Of a stretch of 64,000 bases of DNA, positions 19,755-29,124 are shown one piece after another. Under the pieces are notes generated by a model that saw only the letters and a program-made list of their open reading frames with translations, had not been told where the DNA came from and made no database searches. The position numbers and the translations under genes were made by a program. Each line of letters starts with the position of its first letter. Positions within the stretch are counted from its first letter, which is position 1. Origin of the DNA: Pseudomonas sp. K2I15 (GTDB lineage: Bacteria > Pseudomonadota > Gammaproteobacteria > Pseudomonadales > Pseudomonadaceae); assembly GCF_002204795.1 (NCBI RefSeq), contig NZ_NIXO01000011.1, positions 1-64,000 on the forward strand, in the 5' to 3' direction.

Positions 19755-19816
19755 AGGCGCTTGCAGCTTGCGAGCCATCCGTTACCATCGCCGCAGTTTT
19801 TTAATCAGAGGCCAAC

Positions 19817-19993
19817 ATGTACATCTATCGATTGGTCCTGCTGCTGGTCGTCGGGATCTACCTGTTTTCTCCCGCCATCATGGATTGGTGGATCGACGCC
19901 ACAGGCGCCTGGTACCGGCCTTATCTGCTTTGGCTGATTCTGATCGTCGTGACTTTCATCCTGCAGAGCCAAAAAGATGCCGATGAGCTTTAG
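19817..19993 (+). CDS. cbrX: Small membrane protein overlapping cbrA (CbrX-like)
   Basis: This 58-residue protein runs from ATG at 19817 to TAG at 19993. It has two hydrophobic helices (about residues 6-22 and 36-50) joined by a tryptophan-rich loop (MDWWIDATGAWY). Its end overlaps the cbrA start by 17 bases, so cbrA translation is probably coupled to it. A small ORF in this place in P. putida has, as I recall, been called CbrX. Its function is not established from sequence. Confidence 0.8.
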   Translation: MYIYRLVLLLVVGIYLFSPAIMDWWIDATGAWYRPYLLWLILIVVTFILQSQKDADEL

Positions 19994-22931
19994 CCTGACC
20001 GAGATGCTGCTGATCAGCGCCGCCTACCTGGCCGCGCTGTTCGGGGTAGCCTGGATCAGTGAACGTGGAATGATTCCGCGGGCGATCATTCGCCATCCGT
20101 TGACCTACACCTTGTCGTTGGGCGTGTACGCCAGTGCCTGGGCGTTTTATGGCACGGTGGGCCTGGCCTATCAGTACGGTTACGGCTTTCTTTCGAGTTA
20201 TCTCGGGGTGTCCGGGGCGTTCTTGCTGGCGCCGGTGCTGCTCTATCCCATCCTGAAAATCACCCGCACCTATCAGTTGTCGTCCCTGGCCGACCTGTTC
20301 GCGTTCCGTTTTCGCAGCACCTGGGCCGGTGCGCTGACCACCATCTTCATGCTGATCGGCGTGCTGCCGCTGTTGGCGTTGCAGATTCAGGCCGTGGCGG
20401 ACTCCATCAGCATCCTGACCCGCGAGCCGGTGCAACACCGCGTTGCATTGAGCTTCTGCGCGCTGATCACCCTGTTCACGATTTTCTTCGGCTCCCGGCA
20501 TATCGCCACCCGCGAGAAACATGAAGGCCTGGTGTTTGCGATCGCGTTTGAATCGGTGATCAAGCTGATCGCCATTGGCGGCGTCGGCCTGTATGCGCTC
20601 TACGGGGTATTCGACGGCCCGCAACAGTTGGAACTGTGGCTGCTGCAAAACCAGACCGCCCTGGCCGCGCTGCACACGCCCTTGCAGGAAGGCCCGTGGC
20701 GCACGCTGCTGCTGGTGTTTTTCGCCTCGGCCATCGTGATGCCGCACATGTACCACATGGCCTTCACCGAAAACCTCAACCCGCGCTCGCTGGTCAGCGC
20801 CAGCTGGGGCTTGCCGCTGTTTCTGCTGCTGATGAGCCTGGCGGTGCCGCTGATTCTCTGGGCCGGCCTGAAGCTTGGCGCCACCACCAATCCGGAATAC
20901 TTCACGCTGGGCGTCGGCATCGCCGCCAACAGCAAATCACTGGCGCTGCTGGCGTATGTCGGCGGTTTATCGGCCTCCAGCGGGCTGATCATCGTCAGTA
21001 CCCTGGCCTTGTCGGGGATGGCGCTCAATCACCTGGTACTGCCGCTCTACCAGCCGCCGGCCGAAGGCAATATCTACCGTTGGCTGAAATGGACCCGCCG
21101 GGCGCTGATCGTCGCGATCATCATGGCCGGTTATGGCTTCTACCTGTTGCTGGGTGCCGAGCAAGACCTGGCCAACCTGGGCATCGTCGCCTTTGTCGCC
21201 ACGTTGCAGTTCCTGCCGGGGGTGTTGTCGGTGTTGTACTGGCCGACCGCCAACCGTCGAGGCTTCATCGCCGGGCTGCTGGCCGGGATCCTGGTGTGGA
21301 CCGTGACCATGCTGTTGCCGCTGGTGGGCAATCTGCAGGGTTTCTACATCCCGTTGCTGAACATGATCTACGTGCTGGACGACACCAGCTGGCACATGGC
21401 AGCGATTGCTTCGCTGGCCGCCAACGTGCTGATGTTCACCCTGATCTCGCTGTTCACCAACGCCAGCCCGGAAGAAACCAGCGCCGCCGAAGCCTGCGCC
21501 GTGGATAACGTGCGTCGCCCGCAACGCCGCGAACTGCACGCTGCCTCGCCCCAGGAGTTCGCCACGCAACTGGCCAAGCCGTTGGGCGCCAAGGCTGCGC
21601 AAAAGGAGGTCGAGCAGGCTCTACGCGATCTCTACCTTCCGTTCGACGAGCGCCGGCCTTACGCCTTGCGCCGCCTGCGTGACCGCATCGAAGCCAACCT
21701 TTCCGGCTTGATGGGCCCGAGTGTGTCCCAAGACATGGTCGAGACCTTCCTGCCCTACAAGGCCGGCGGCGAAAACTACGTGACCGAAGACATCCACTTC
21801 ATCGAGAGCCGGCTGGAGGATTACCACTCGCGCCTCACCGGCCTTGCCGCCGAGCTCGATGCCCTGCGCCGCTATCACCGTCAAACGTTGCAAGAACTGC
21901 CGATGGGCGTCTGCTCCCTGGCCAAGGATCAAGAGATCCTGATGTGGAACAAGGCGATGGAAGAACTCACCGGCATCGCCGCCCAGCGCGTGGTGGGTTC
22001 GCGACTGAACACCATTGGCGATCCGTGGAAAGAATTGCTGCAGGGCTTCATTAACCTGCCCGACGAACACTTGCACAAACAGCATTTGGCCCTCGACGGC
22101 CAGACCCGCTGGCTCAACCTGCACAAAGCCGCAATCGATGAACCCCTGGCGCCCGGTAACAGCGGCCTGGTGCTACTGGTGGAAGACCTGACCGAAACCC
22201 AGATGCTCGAAGACAAGCTGGTGCACTCCGAGCGCCTGGCCAGCATCGGGCGCCTGGCTGCCGGCGTGGCCCATGAAATCGGCAATCCGATCACCGGTAT
22301 CGCCTGCCTTGCGCAAAACCTGCGGGAAGAGCGTGAGGAAGACGGCGAAATCATCGAAATCAGCGGCCAGATTCTCGAGCAGACCAAGCGCGTATCCCGC
22401 ATCGTGCAGTCGCTGATGAGCTTTGCCCACGCGGGCGCCCATCAGAATCACGACGAGGCCGTGTGCCTGGCCGAAGTCGCTCAGGATGCCATTGGGCTAC
22501 TAGCCTTGAACCGGCGTAATTTCGAAGTACAGTTCTTCAACCTCTGCGACCCGGACCATTGGGTCGACGGCGATTCACAACGCCTGGCACAGGTACTGAT
22601 CAACTTGCTGTCCAACGCCCGCGACGCGACGCCCGGTGGCGGCGCCGTACGGGTCAAGACCGAGGCTTTCGAGCACACGGTCGACCTGATCGTCGAGGAC
22701 GAAGGCAGCGGCATTCCACAGAACATCATGGATCGATTGTTCGAACCCTTCTTCACCACCAAGGATCCGGGTGAAGGTACCGGTCTGGGCCTTGCACTGG
22801 TCTATTCCATCGTTGAAGAGCATTATGGACAAATCACCATCGACAGCCCGGCTGACACCGAAAGCCAACGCGGCACCCGTATTCGGGTGACCTTGCCGCG
22901 TCATGTCGAAGCGACGTCCGCTGTGAACTGA
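19977..22931 (+). CDS. cbrA: CbrA, sensor histidine kinase with SLC5-type transporter domain
   Basis: This 984-residue membrane kinase controls use of carbon and nitrogen sources with CbrB. Residues 1 to about 500 form an SSSF/SLC5 solute-symporter-like domain with about 13 helices. A STAC/linker and PAS-like region (about 620-750) follow. The kinase core has phosphoacceptor His766 in [11 protein letters not shown], and the ATPase domain has N-box NLLSNARDA and G-box GTGLGLALV. No receiver domain is attached. ATG at 19977 lies inside the small upstream ORF. cbrB follows after 22 bases. Confidence 0.95.
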   Translation: MPMSFSLTEMLLISAAYLAALFGVAWISERGMIPRAIIRHPLTYTLSLGVYASAWAFYGTVGLAYQYGYGFLSSYLGVSGAFLLAPVLLYPILKITRTYQLSSLADLFAFRFRSTWAGALTTIFMLIGVLPLLALQIQAVADSISILTREPVQHRVALSFCALITLFTIFFGSRHIATREKHEGLVFAIAFESVIKLIAIGGVGLYALYGVFDGPQQLELWLLQNQTALAALHTPLQEGPWRTLLLVFFASAIVMPHMYHMAFTENLNPRSLVSASWGLPLFLLLMSLAVPLILWAGLKLGATTNPEYFTLGVGIAANSKSLALLAYVGGLSASSGLIIVSTLALSGMALNHLVLPLYQPPAEGNIYRWLKWTRRALIVAIIMAGYGFYLLLGAEQDLANLGIVAFVATLQFLPGVLSVLYWPTANRRGFIAGLLAGILVWTVTMLLPLVGNLQGFYIPLLNMIYVLDDTSWHMAAIASLAANVLMFTLISLFTNASPEETSAAEACAVDNVRRPQRRELHAASPQEFATQLAKPLGAKAAQKEVEQALRDLYLPFDERRPYALRRLRDRIEANLSGLMGPSVSQDMVETFLPYKAGGENYVTEDIHFIESRLEDYHSRLTGLAAELDALRRYHRQTLQELPMGVCSLAKDQEILMWNKAMEELTGIAAQRVVGSRLNTIGDPWKELLQGFINLPDEHLHKQHLALDGQTRWLNLHKAAIDEPLAPGNSGLVLLVEDLTETQMLEDKLVHSERLASIGRLAAGVAHEIGNPITGIACLAQNLREEREEDGEIIEISGQILEQTKRVSRIVQSLMSFAHAGAHQNHDEAVCLAEVAQDAIGLLALNRRNFEVQFFNLCDPDHWVDGDSQRLAQVLINLLSNARDATPGGGAVRVKTEAFEHTVDLIVEDEGSGIPQNIMDRLFEPFFTTKDPGEGTGLGLALVYSIVEEHYGQITIDSPADTESQRGTRIRVTLPRHVEATSAVN

Positions 22932-22953
22932 GACCGTCGAGAGAGTTGAATCA

Positions 22954-24390
22954 ATGCCGCACATTTTGATCGTCGAAGACGAAACCATTATCCGCTCTGC
23001 CTTGCGTCGCCTGCTTGAACGTAATCAGTACCAGGTCAGCGAAGCCGGCTCGGTGCAGGAAGCCCAAGAGCGTTTCAGCATTCCCACGTTCGACCTGATC
23101 GTCAGTGACCTACGTTTGCCGGGCGCCCCTGGCACCGAGTTGATCAAACTCGGCCAAGGCACCCCGGTGCTGATCATGACCAGCTACGCCAGCCTGCGTT
23201 CGGCTGTGGACTCGATGAAGATGGGCGCGGTGGACTACATCGCCAAGCCTTTCGACCACGACGAAATGCTCCAGGCCGTGGCCCGCATTCTGCGTGACCG
23301 TCAATCCGCCAGCAGCACACCGGCTGAACGCCCGGCAGCGGGCAAGGCCGTCAACGGTGCTGAAAAGCCCGGCGTTGATAACAGTAATGGCGAAATTGGC
23401 ATCATCGGCTCCTGCCCACCGATGCAGGATCTTTACAGCAAGATCCGCAAAGTGGCGCCTACCGATTCCAATGTATTGATCCAGGGTGAGTCAGGTACCG
23501 GTAAAGAGCTGGTGGCCCGCGCCCTGCACAACCTGTCCAAGCGCGCCAAGGCACCGATGATCTCGGTGAACTGCGCAGCGATCCCGGAATCCCTGATCGA
23601 ATCCGAATTGTTCGGCCATGAAAAAGGTGCCTTTACCGGTGCCAGCGCTGGCCGTGCGGGTTTGGTTGAAGCCGCCGACGGTGGCACATTGTTCCTCGAC
23701 GAGATCGGCGAACTTCCCCTGGAAGCCCAGGCACGCTTGCTGCGTGTGTTGCAAGAAGGCGAAATCCGCCGGGTCGGCTCGGTGCAGTCGCAAAAGGTCG
23801 ACGTACGACTGATCGCGGCCACTCACCGTGACCTCAAAAGCCTGGCCAAGATCGGCCAGTTCCGTGAAGACCTTTATTACCGTCTGCACGTGATCGCCCT
23901 CAAACTGCCGGCCCTGCGCGAGCGCGGCGCCGACGTCAACGAGATCGCCACGGCCTTCCTGGCGCGCCAGAGTGCGCGAATCAATCGTACCGACCTGAAG
24001 TTTGCCGCCGATGCCGAACAGGCCATCCGGCATTACTCCTGGCCCGGTAACGTGCGGGAGCTGGAGAACGCGGTAGAGCGTGCGGTGATTCTGTCGGAGA
24101 GCCCGGAAATTTCCGCCGAGCTGCTGGGGATCGATATCGAGCTCAGCGACCTGGACGATGACGACTTCATCGGCCTGCCGCCGCAACAGGGCGGCAGTAA
24201 CAACAGTCATGAGCCGACGGAAGATTTGTCACTGGAAGATTACTTCCAGCATTTCGTCCTCGAGCATCAGGACCATATGACCGAGACCGAACTGGCGCGC
24301 AAACTGGGCGTCAGCCGTAAATGCCTGTGGGAACGGCGCCAGCGCCTGGGTATCCCGCGGCGCAAGACCGGGGTTGCCAGCGAAAGCTGA
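22954..24390 (+). CDS. cbrB: CbrB, NtrC-family sigma54-dependent response regulator
   Basis: This 478-residue activator is phosphorylated by CbrA and drives sigma54 transcription of crcZ and catabolic genes. Its receiver domain (1-120) has phosphoacceptor Asp52 in VSDLRLPG. The AAA+ domain shows Walker A GESGTGKE (178-185), the sigma54-contact loop GAFTGA (225-230) and FLDEIGELP. The C-terminal Fis-type helix-turn-helix (about 430-478) contains [18 protein letters not shown]. It is co-transcribed with cbrA. Confidence 0.96.
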   Translation: MPHILIVEDETIIRSALRRLLERNQYQVSEAGSVQEAQERFSIPTFDLIVSDLRLPGAPGTELIKLGQGTPVLIMTSYASLRSAVDSMKMGAVDYIAKPFDHDEMLQAVARILRDRQSASSTPAERPAAGKAVNGAEKPGVDNSNGEIGIIGSCPPMQDLYSKIRKVAPTDSNVLIQGESGTGKELVARALHNLSKRAKAPMISVNCAAIPESLIESELFGHEKGAFTGASAGRAGLVEAADGGTLFLDEIGELPLEAQARLLRVLQEGEIRRVGSVQSQKVDVRLIAATHRDLKSLAKIGQFREDLYYRLHVIALKLPALRERGADVNEIATAFLARQSARINRTDLKFAADAEQAIRHYSWPGNVRELENAVERAVILSESPEISAELLGIDIELSDLDDDDFIGLPPQQGGSNNSHEPTEDLSLEDYFQHFVLEHQDHMTETELARKLGVSRKCLWERRQRLGIPRRKTGVASES

Positions 24391-24433
24391 GTGGGGGCGC
24401 ACCCACAGGTAACACCCTCAGATGTGAAAAAAC

Positions 24434-24459
24434 TGTTACCGCTGATTTTTCACGTAACA
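24434..24459 (+). promoter_or_regulatory. Putative CbrB upstream activating site
   Basis: TGTTAC (24434-24439) and GTAACA (24454-24459) form an inverted repeat with a 14-base spacer. This resembles the CbrB recognition pattern I recall from other pseudomonads. It lies 100 bases before the crcZ -24 element, a normal enhancer distance. Extra GTAAC half-sites occur at 24409 and 24475. Confidence 0.65.
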
Positions 24460-24460
24460 A

Positions 24461-24498
24461 AAGCCGGGGCTTACGGTAACGAAGCCCCGGCTTTTTTT
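24461..24498 (+). terminator. Intrinsic terminator of the cbrAB operon
   Basis: A perfect 12-bp stem (AAGCCGGGGCTT 24461-24472 with AAGCCCCGGCTT 24482-24493) is followed by a T run to 24498. It separates cbrB transcription from the crcZ promoter. Confidence 0.93.
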
Positions 24499-24558
24499 CG
24501 CCCTCAAAAAACCTAAAAACGCCTCAAACCCCTTGTTTTGCTGGGCCTCGCAAAAGTT

Positions 24559-24572
24559 GGCACGCACCCTGC
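24559..24572 (+). promoter_or_regulatory. Sigma54 promoter of crcZ
   Basis: GG (24559-24560) and GC (24571-24572) are ten bases apart in TTGGCACGCACCCTGCTAT, a standard -24/-12 element. Transcription should begin near 24583. Confidence 0.88.
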
Positions 24573-24582
24573 TATATGCTTA

Positions 24583-24950
24583 GTACAAAAACAATAACAA
24601 GCAAATGTACAAAACAATAAAAATAAGACGAATCGACTCACGCATAACAAAAACAACACGGCGGAGGCGCAGCTAACTGATTCTTTTGGAGAGGCGTTGC
24701 ATTTGGGGCTTGCCCCGCAACCAGGCCGAGAACAACAAAAACTGCCCTAAGGCAGAGCCTGAACTGGTTGGATCGTAGATCAGCAACACAGCGACCAAAG
24801 CAATCCGTTTGCTCTTGGCTCCCGATTGGGAGTGTCATGAAGGTGAAGCTTCATGGCGAGGGCGATCAACAAAAACAAGAAGCCCGAAACCAATAATAAA
24901 AATAGAGCACGCAACTACTTCTGGGGGAGCTTCGGCTCCCCTTGTAGTTT
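24583..24950 (+). ncRNA. crcZ: CrcZ, small RNA that sequesters Hfq/Crc
   Basis: An approximately 370-base RNA lies between cbrB and pcnB, the position of CrcZ in other pseudomonads. It carries six A-rich (ARN)n-type tracts: 24585-24600, 24609-24627, 24644-24659, 24731-24742, 24868-24881 and 24889-24905. These titrate Hfq/Crc and so lift catabolite repression. The 3' end is a UUCG-capped stem (24924-24930 with 24935-24941), framed by AACTAC/GTAGTT. Exact ends are estimated. Confidence 0.9.
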
Positions 24951-25102
24951 CCGCGATTTGGCGCTTGCCACCCTTCTTTTAAGCTTCTGGCTCAAGCCTT
25001 GCAGCTAGTTCCTACACCATCACCTGACTAAATGCTAGAATCCCGGCCCATCATGCGGTCATTCTTCGTTATGGCCGAACATTCCTTCAAACAGTGCATC
25101 CC

Positions 25103-26509
25103 ATGCTGAAGAAGTTGTTCCAGTCATTCCGTTCTCCCTTGCGTCGTACGCAACACAAACGCAGCACGCCTGAAGTGCTTAATAGCAGCCAGCATTCGCT
25201 GCAGCGCGCCCAGTTCAGCCGTTATGCGGTGAACATCGTCGAACGTTTGCAGAACGCCGGCTACCAGGCTTACCTGGTTGGCGGTTGCGTGCGCGACATG
25301 TTGCTCAACATCACTCCCAAGGATTTCGACGTCGCCACCAGCGCCACGCCGGAACAAGTGCGTGCCGAATTCCGCAATGCGCGAATCATCGGTCGGCGTT
25401 TCAAGTTGGTGCATATCCACTTTGGTCGCGAGATCATCGAGGTCGCGACCTTCCGCGCCAATCACCCGCAAAACGATGAAGAAGAAGACACTAACCAGTC
25501 TTCCCGCAATGAAAGCGGACGCATCCTGCGGGACAACGTCTACGGCACCCTGGAAGAGGACGCGCAACGCCGCGACTTCACCATTAATGCCTTGTATTAC
25601 GATCCGGTGAGCGAGCGCATCCTCGATTACGCCAATGGCGTACACGACATCCGCAACAACCTGCTGCGCCTGATCGGCGACCCGGCGCAACGCTACCAGG
25701 AAGACCCGGTGCGCATGCTGCGGGCCGTGCGTTTCGCCGCCAAGCTGAACTTCGGTATCGAGAAGCACACTGCCGCGCCGATTCGCGATCTGGCACCGAT
25801 GCTGCGGGAAATCCCGTCGGCCCGGCTGTTCGAAGAGGTGCTCAAGCTGTTCCTCTCCGGTTACGCCGCCGATACGTTCGAAATGCTGGTGGACCTGCAG
25901 TTGTTCGACCCGCTGTTCCCTGCGAGCGCCGAAGCACTGGAGCACAACCCTACCTACACCCACACGCTGATCAGCGAAGCCTTGATCAACACCGACCTGC
26001 GCATCAAGCAGAACAAACCGGTAACCCCGGCGTTCCTGTTTGCCGCCCTGTTGTGGCCAGCACTTCCAAAACGCGTCATGCGCCTGCAAGACCGTGGCAT
26101 GCCAGCAATTCCTGCCATGCAGGAGGCCGCTCACGAGCTGATCGCCGAGCAATGCCAGCGCATCGCCATCCCGAAACGCTTCACCATGCCGATCCGCGAG
26201 ATCTGGGACATGCAGGAGCGCCTGCCACGCCGCAGCGGTAAACGCGCCGATCTGCTGCTGGACAACCCGCGCTTCCGTGCCGGCTACGACTTCCTGCTGC
26301 TGCGTGAAAGCGCCGGTGAGCAGACCGACGGCCTGGGCGAATGGTGGACCGACTACCAGGACGCCAACGACAGCCAACGCCGCGAGATGATCAAAGAGCT
26401 CAGCAGCAAAGGCGAAGCCACTGGCGACGGCCCGAAAAAGCGTCGCCGCAGCAGCGGCAGCAAGCGCAAACGCAGCGCTGGTGACGCTTCGAGCGCGTCT
26501 GGCGAGTAA
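25103..26509 (+). CDS. pcnB: Poly(A) polymerase I
   Basis: PcnB adds 3' A tails that promote RNA decay. The 468-residue class II nucleotidyltransferase has the VGGCVRDMLL signature and the metal-binding DFDVAT pair near residues 55-75. An RNA-binding helical domain follows, then a basic C-terminal tail (KKRRRSSGSKRKRSAG). ATG at 25103 gives the family N-terminus (MLKKLFQSFR); the GTG at 25094 is an alternative. Its ribosome binding site is poor. folK starts four bases after the stop. Confidence 0.93.
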   Translation: MLKKLFQSFRSPLRRTQHKRSTPEVLNSSQHSLQRAQFSRYAVNIVERLQNAGYQAYLVGGCVRDMLLNITPKDFDVATSATPEQVRAEFRNARIIGRRFKLVHIHFGREIIEVATFRANHPQNDEEEDTNQSSRNESGRILRDNVYGTLEEDAQRRDFTINALYYDPVSERILDYANGVHDIRNNLLRLIGDPAQRYQEDPVRMLRAVRFAAKLNFGIEKHTAAPIRDLAPMLREIPSARLFEEVLKLFLSGYAADTFEMLVDLQLFDPLFPASAEALEHNPTYTHTLISEALINTDLRIKQNKPVTPAFLFAALLWPALPKRVMRLQDRGMPAIPAMQEAAHELIAEQCQRIAIPKRFTMPIREIWDMQERLPRRSGKRADLLLDNPRFRAGYDFLLLRESAGEQTDGLGEWWTDYQDANDSQRREMIKELSSKGEATGDGPKKRRRSSGSKRKRSAGDASSASGE

Positions 26510-26513
26510 GCAC

Positions 26514-27035
26514 GTGGACCGTATCTACATCGGCATGGGCAGCAACCTGGCCGCCCCTGAACAACAGTTGCGCCATGCCGTCGAGGCCTTGGCGCAATTG
26601 CCGAACACCACGCTGGCGGGCGTCTCCGCCTTCTATCAAAGTGATTCCCTGCTCCCGGGCCAACCGCGCTACACCAATGCGGTCGCGGCCCTGGACAGCG
26701 CCCTTGCGCCTCTGGAACTGCTTGATGCGCTGCAAGCCATCGAGAACGACCAGGGCCGCGAGCGCCTTGAACGCTGGGGCCCGCGCACGCTGGACCTGGA
26801 TATCCTGGTATTTGGCGACCGGCTGATCGATGAGCCGCGCCTGACGGTGCCGCACTATCAAATGCACCTGCGGGCGTTTGTGCTTTATCCGCTGGCAGAA
26901 CTGGCCCCCGCCAGCCTGCGACTGGCTGATGGTCGCCTGCTCAGCGACCTATTGGATGCCTGCCCGTTTGTCGGCCTGGAACGCCTGCCTCCTACACCTA
27001 CCACGTCAGCCTTTACTGCTGAATCGCATCAGTAA
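26514..27035 (+). CDS. folK: 2-amino-4-hydroxy-6-hydroxymethyldihydropteridine pyrophosphokinase
   Basis: FolK transfers pyrophosphate from ATP to 6-hydroxymethyl-dihydropterin, the step before FolP in folate synthesis. The 173-residue protein shows the pterin-binding GMGSNL start and the ATP/Mg motif GPRTLDLDILVFG (about residues 88-100). GTG at 26514 is chosen because GCGAGTAAG just precedes it and the upstream frame lies in pcnB. The start is only moderately certain. It is in an operon with pcnB; folP is elsewhere in this window. Confidence 0.9.
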   Translation: MDRIYIGMGSNLAAPEQQLRHAVEALAQLPNTTLAGVSAFYQSDSLLPGQPRYTNAVAALDSALAPLELLDALQAIENDQGRERLERWGPRTLDLDILVFGDRLIDEPRLTVPHYQMHLRAFVLYPLAELAPASLRLADGRLLSDLLDACPFVGLERLPPTPTTSAFTAESHQ

Positions 27036-27071
27036 CAGCGGTAACACCCCTGCCGTAACAATGCGGTAACA
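27032..27071 (+). repeat. Four direct GTAACA repeats before panB
   Basis: GTAACA occurs at 27032, 27041, 27055 and 27066. The first overlaps the folK stop and the last is about 180 bases before panB. Direct orientation differs from the inverted CbrB-type site. The role is unknown; a regulator-binding array is one possibility. Confidence 0.6.
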
Positions 27072-27250
27072 CATGCAATTGACTTCCAGAGTCCTCCTCA
27101 CGACTATAGGCGTCCCGCTGCCGCCTACCCGGCGCTAAAGGGCGCAATCCAGGCCTTATAAGCACTGCTCCTTAAGAAAGTGCGCCTGTATAAACGAAGA
27201 CTCACGCGCGTTACTCGCAGTTTCCAAGCGCCTGAATGAGGACCCTTTTC

Positions 27251-28051
27251 ATGCCAAACGTTACCCTGAGCACCTTGCAGAGCCTCAAACTCAAAGGTGA
27301 AAAGATCACCATGCTGACCTGCTACGACGCCACTTTTGCCCAGGCCAGCTGCCAGGCAGGAGTTGAAGTGTTGCTGGTGGGGGACTCCCTGGGCATGGTT
27401 CTACAAGGGAATGACAGCACCCTGCCCGTCACCAACGATGAAATCGCTTACCACACGGCGTGCGTCAAACGCGGTAACGAGGGCGCCTTCATCATCGCCG
27501 ACCTGCCCTTCATGGCCGATGCCACCATCGAACAGACGCTGACCAACAGCGCTCAACTGATGCGTGCCGGTGCACACATGGTCAAGGTTGAAGGTGCGGC
27601 CTGGCTCGCCGAGTCGATTCGCCTGTTGGCTGAACGTGGCGTGCCGGTTTGTGCACACATGGGCCTGACGCCGCAGTCGGTAAATATTCTCGGCGGCTAC
27701 AAGGTACAAGGCCGCGGTGAAGCTCAGGCGCGCCAGATGCGGGCCGATGCCATCGCACTGGAGCAAGCCGGTGCCTGTATGATTCTGCTGGAGTGCGTGC
27801 CAAGCGAGTTGGCAGCGGAAATCACCCAGGCCGTTAAAGTACCGGTGATCGGTATCGGCGCAGGTGCTGACACCGACGGCCAGGTATTGGTCGTGCATGA
27901 CATGCTGGGGCTGTCCCTCACCGGTCGCGTACCCAAGTTCGTGAAAAACTTCATGACTGGCCAGGACAGCATTCAATCGGCCCTCGCCGCCTACGTCAGC
28001 GAAGTCAAAGCCGTGACGTTCCCGGGCGCCGAACACGGATTCTCTGCATGA
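27251..28051 (+). CDS. panB: 3-methyl-2-oxobutanoate hydroxymethyltransferase
   Basis: PanB makes ketopantoate from 2-oxoisovalerate (the valine precursor) and methylene-tetrahydrofolate. The 266-residue TIM-barrel enzyme has metal ligands in [10 protein letters not shown] and [11 protein letters not shown] at 27251 is preferred over 27236 because GAGGA lies nine bases upstream and the length equals the family norm. panC overlaps by four bases (ATGA). The 215-base upstream gap holds GTAACA repeats and a possible TTGACT promoter element near 27080. Confidence 0.95.
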   Translation: MPNVTLSTLQSLKLKGEKITMLTCYDATFAQASCQAGVEVLLVGDSLGMVLQGNDSTLPVTNDEIAYHTACVKRGNEGAFIIADLPFMADATIEQTLTNSAQLMRAGAHMVKVEGAAWLAESIRLLAERGVPVCAHMGLTPQSVNILGGYKVQGRGEAQARQMRADAIALEQAGACMILLECVPSELAAEITQAVKVPVIGIGAGADTDGQVLVVHDMLGLSLTGRVPKFVKNFMTGQDSIQSALAAYVSEVKAVTFPGAEHGFSA

Positions 28052-28899
28052 ACACCGTCAAGACCGTGCGCGAACTGCGCGCCGCCGTCGCCCATGCCCG
28101 CAGCGCCGGCAAACGCATCGGCTTTGTGCCCACCATGGGCAACCTGCACAGCGGCCATGCCACGCTGGTAACCAAGGCCGCACAACAAGCGGACTTCGTG
28201 GTGGCGAGCATTTTCGTCAACCCGCTGCAATTCGGCGCTGGCGAAGACCTGGACAAGTACCCGCGCACCCTGGCAGCCGACCAGGAGAAACTCCTGCAAG
28301 CCGGCTGCAACCTGCTGTTCGCCCCCACCGTCGACGAGATGTACCCCGACGGCATGGCCGGCCAGACGCGCGTCAGCGTGCCGCAACTGTCCGAAGGCCT
28401 GTGCGGCGCCAGCCGTCCGGGGCACTTTGAAGGTGTGGCCACAGTGGTCAGCAAGCTGTTCAACATGGTCCAGCCAGACCTCGCGATATTCGGCCAGAAG
28501 GACTACCAGCAACTGGCGGTCATTCGCGCCATGGTCCATGACCTGAACATGCCGATCCAGATTATCGGCGAGCCCACCGTGCGCGCCGACGATGGCCTGG
28601 CGCTGTCATCGCGCAACGGTTACCTCACCGAAGATCAACGCGCCATCGCCCCGGTGCTGTACCGCAGCCTCAGCCAGATTGCCGCTGCGATTGAAGGCGG
28701 CGACCGCGATTTCGCCAAACTGCGCGCCGCCCAGGTTCAGCAGATTGAAGCCGCAGGCTTTCGCATGGATTACCTGGAGGTTCGCCAGGGCCTGCACCTG
28801 CGTCCGGCAACTGCTGAAGACCGGGATGTGGTGATTCTGGTCGCCGCCTACCTGGGCGCGACCCGGCTGATCGACAACCTGCATTTGCACCTGAACTGA
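28048..28899 (+). CDS. panC: Pantothenate synthetase
   Basis: PanC joins pantoate and beta-alanine with ATP hydrolysis to AMP, giving pantothenate. The 283-residue protein has the nucleotidyltransferase HIGH-like motif MGNLHSGH (about 28-35). The pantoate/ATP-binding segment [14 protein letters not shown] and the ALSSRNGYL motif follow. It overlaps panB by four bases. No panD (aspartate decarboxylase, beta-alanine source) follows, although P. aeruginosa has it here. Confidence 0.95.
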   Translation: MNTVKTVRELRAAVAHARSAGKRIGFVPTMGNLHSGHATLVTKAAQQADFVVASIFVNPLQFGAGEDLDKYPRTLAADQEKLLQAGCNLLFAPTVDEMYPDGMAGQTRVSVPQLSEGLCGASRPGHFEGVATVVSKLFNMVQPDLAIFGQKDYQQLAVIRAMVHDLNMPIQIIGEPTVRADDGLALSSRNGYLTEDQRAIAPVLYRSLSQIAAAIEGGDRDFAKLRAAQVQQIEAAGFRMDYLEVRQGLHLRPATAEDRDVVILVAAYLGATRLIDNLHLHLN

Positions 28900-28935
28900 C
28901 CCTCCAACACGTCCCGCCTGTTGCACTGCCTGATC

Positions 28936-28959
28936 GGCCGGTATAAAAAAGTACCGGCC
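28936..28959 (+). terminator. Hairpin after panC
   Basis: A perfect 8-bp stem GGCCGGTA/TACCGGCC with an A-rich loop begins 36 bases after the panC stop. It has no T tail, so termination is uncertain. Confidence 0.45.
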
Positions 28960-29124
28960 ACAGCGCAGACAAAGCCAAGACAGATCGACACGCTAGGTTT
29001 AATGTATTCGCCCTACGCTATTCGTTGGCGTCGACCGGAGCCTGTCATCTTCATAAAGACAGGACATTCCCGGCTTTAAAGTGTCCTAAAAGCAGTCCCA
29101 GCAATAAAAAGGAAACCCGCAGCG

